Shown here in pieces: positions 14,209 through 15,374 of a stretch of 15,374 bases of DNA (its first letter is position 1; each line of letters begins with the position of its first letter). The stretch spans positions 1 through 15,374 of the forward strand of contig JAJDEK010000453.1 in the NCBI GenBank assembly GCA_029259875.1. Direction: 5' to 3'. Below the pieces are notes generated by a model, which had not been told where the DNA came from, ran no database searches, and saw only the letters and a program-made list of their open reading frames with translations. Made by a program: the position numbers and the translations under genes. Source of the stretch: Planctomycetaceae bacterium (GTDB lineage Bacteria; Planctomycetota; Planctomycetia; Planctomycetales; Planctomycetaceae).

Positions 14209-15374
14209 ATGAGTGCGTTGACGAAGTGGAAATTGTCGTTTTTAGTATCTGCTTTCATGGTTTTATATCAAATCACATTTCTTGCAGTTGGAGAAGCAGG
14301 TACTGCTAACGAAGAAAACGCCGAGAAAATAAAACGAGTATTACAATTACCACCATCTGCGAATAACCCTCGCAATAGTGAAGGTGACTTTATCACACTC
14401 AAAGACGGACGCATTCTTTTCATTTACACACACTTTACTGAAGGCGCTGCCGATCACTCATCCGCTTATCTCGCGGGACGCTATTCATCGGACGGGGGAA
14501 AAACATGGACTCAAAAAGATCAGACGATCATCGAGAATGACGGCAGTCAAAATATTATGTCAGTCTCCCTGCTACGGCTGCAATCTGGTCAAATTGCCTT
14601 ATTTTATGCCCGTAAGAACTCACTTCAAGACTTACTTCCTGTGATGAGAATTAGTAAAGATGAAGGCGTTAGTTGGAGTGAACCTGTTGAAATCATCCCT
14701 CCAAAACATGTTGGCTATTATGTCGTGAATAATGATCGAGTTGTCCAATTGAAAAATGGACGTCTTGTGATTCCTCTTGCTTTACATCAGAATCAACCTG
14801 GTTCAGATCGTTTTAATTTCAATGGTCGTTTTCTCTGTTATTACTCTGATAACAACGGCAAAACCTGGCAGCGCGGTGAGGAGGTTGTCGTGCAAAAACA
14901 AGCCGGGAACAAACAGCCTTATATGCAGGAACCTGGAGTGGTTGAATTAAAAGATGGGCGGTTGATGGGGTTCTGTCGTACGAATGGTGGTAGTCAGTAT
15001 GTTGCTTATTCTCGTGATGGAGGAAAGTCATTTTCCGAACTCAAGCCATCCAATATAATTGCACCCGTTTCGCCAGCCTCGATTGAACGCATCCCTGCTA
15101 CCGGTGATTTATTATTGGTTTGGAATAATCATCGGGAGATTAGCCCTCAATTGCGTGGTAAGCGGACACCGCTGACGATTGCTGTTTCGAAAGATGAAGG
15201 CAAGACCTGGCAGCACATTCAGAATATCGAAACGAATCCGAATGGCTGGTATTGTTATACTGCGGTCGAATTCACTAAGGATGGAGTGCTACTTGGGCAC
15301 TGTGCAGGCGACCGCACCAAAAACAATGGATTAGCCGAATCACAAATCACTTTTGTTCCGCTGTCGACAATTTA
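14209..15374 (+). CDS. Secreted sialidase-like (Asp-box/BNR) protein, 3' end off window
   Basis: 388 codons are visible before the right edge. The start is ATG at 14209 with GGAG 9 nt upstream. It has a signal peptide with a hydrophobic core at about residues 9-27. The mature protein is a BNR-type six-bladed propeller with five Asp boxes: SSDGGKTW (93-100), SKDEGVSW (149-156), SDNNGKTW (213-220), SRDGGKSF (268-275) and SKDEGKTW (327-334). QEPGVVEL (240-247) and conserved arginines resemble exo-alpha-sialidase-like proteins. Such proteins in planctomycetes are thought to act on sulfated or sialylated glycans; many in the family are of unproven activity. The length suggests the stop is close beyond the edge. 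It is divergent from the DUF1559 block and probably unrelated to it. Confidence 0.85.
   Translation, partial: MSALTKWKLSFLVSAFMVLYQITFLAVGEAGTANEENAEKIKRVLQLPPSANNPRNSEGDFITLKDGRILFIYTHFTEGAADHSSAYLAGRYSSDGGKTWTQKDQTIIENDGSQNIMSVSLLRLQSGQIALFYARKNSLQDLLPVMRISKDEGVSWSEPVEIIPPKHVGYYVVNNDRVVQLKNGRLVIPLALHQNQPGSDRFNFNGRFLCYYSDNNGKTWQRGEEVVVQKQAGNKQPYMQEPGVVELKDGRLMGFCRTNGGSQYVAYSRDGGKSFSELKPSNIIAPVSPASIERIPATGDLLLVWNNHREISPQLRGKRTPLTIAVSKDEGKTWQHIQNIETNPNGWYCYTAVEFTKDGVLLGHCAGDRTKNNGLAESQITFVPLSTI

Noticed and set aside
1..15374. CRISPR arrays, tRNAs, rRNAs, transposases or terminal inverted repeats of an insertion sequence
   Set aside because: None was seen. The repeats present are explained by local duplication or are isolated short motifs.

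Overview
The window reads as chromosomal DNA from a planctomycete (phylum Planctomycetota), most likely a marine Gimesia/Rubinisphaera-type organism. That call rests on family content, not a database match: four DUF1559 (prepilin-like, H-X9-DG) proteins, a PVC-type membrane-bound dehydrogenase, small lipoproteins, and a BNR/Asp-box exo-sialidase-like protein, at moderate GC with AT-rich spacers.

Layout. (1) 3-2051 (-): 5' part of a large secreted PVC-type dehydrogenase whose C-terminus lies off the left edge. (2) 2388-3323 (+): secreted SMP-30/gluconolactonase-like beta-propeller. (3) 3360-4514 (-): pilT, twitching-motility ATPase. (4) 4761-5543 (-): hisF. (5) 5544-10617 (+): two DUF1559 modules. 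Each has a promoter, a leader of about 370-400 nt, a DUF1559 gene, a hairpin and a lipoprotein gene. Degraded DNA lies between them: a C-terminal lipoprotein remnant, a second terminator, and a decayed 5' fragment of hisF. (6) 10639-13560 (-): two more DUF1559 modules, near-duplicates of each other, each followed by a 50-51 residue lipoprotein gene that starts with GTG. The plus and minus modules converge on a shared terminator near 10600. (7) 13437-14208: a gene-poor spacer with several small repeats. (8) 14209-15374 (+): an Asp-box sialidase-like secreted protein, cut by the right edge.

The most informative part is 5300-10600. The sequence supports serial tandem duplication of a unit that began inside hisF and ended at a rho-independent terminator. 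The second hisF copy has become a pseudogene (in-frame stop, catalytic Asp11 replaced by Asn). The promoter (TTGACT-N16-TATACT) and blocks of the long leader are kept in both functional copies. In all four modules a stem-loop sits between the pseudopilin-like gene and its lipoprotein gene. This arrangement would allow high expression of the DUF1559 protein and lower expression of the lipoprotein; that is inference. The minus-strand mini-lipoproteins share a conserved C-terminal tail and look like an undescribed small partner family. pilT nearby makes a link to a pilus or pseudopilus machine possible but does not prove it. No tRNA, rRNA, CRISPR array or insertion sequence was recognised.
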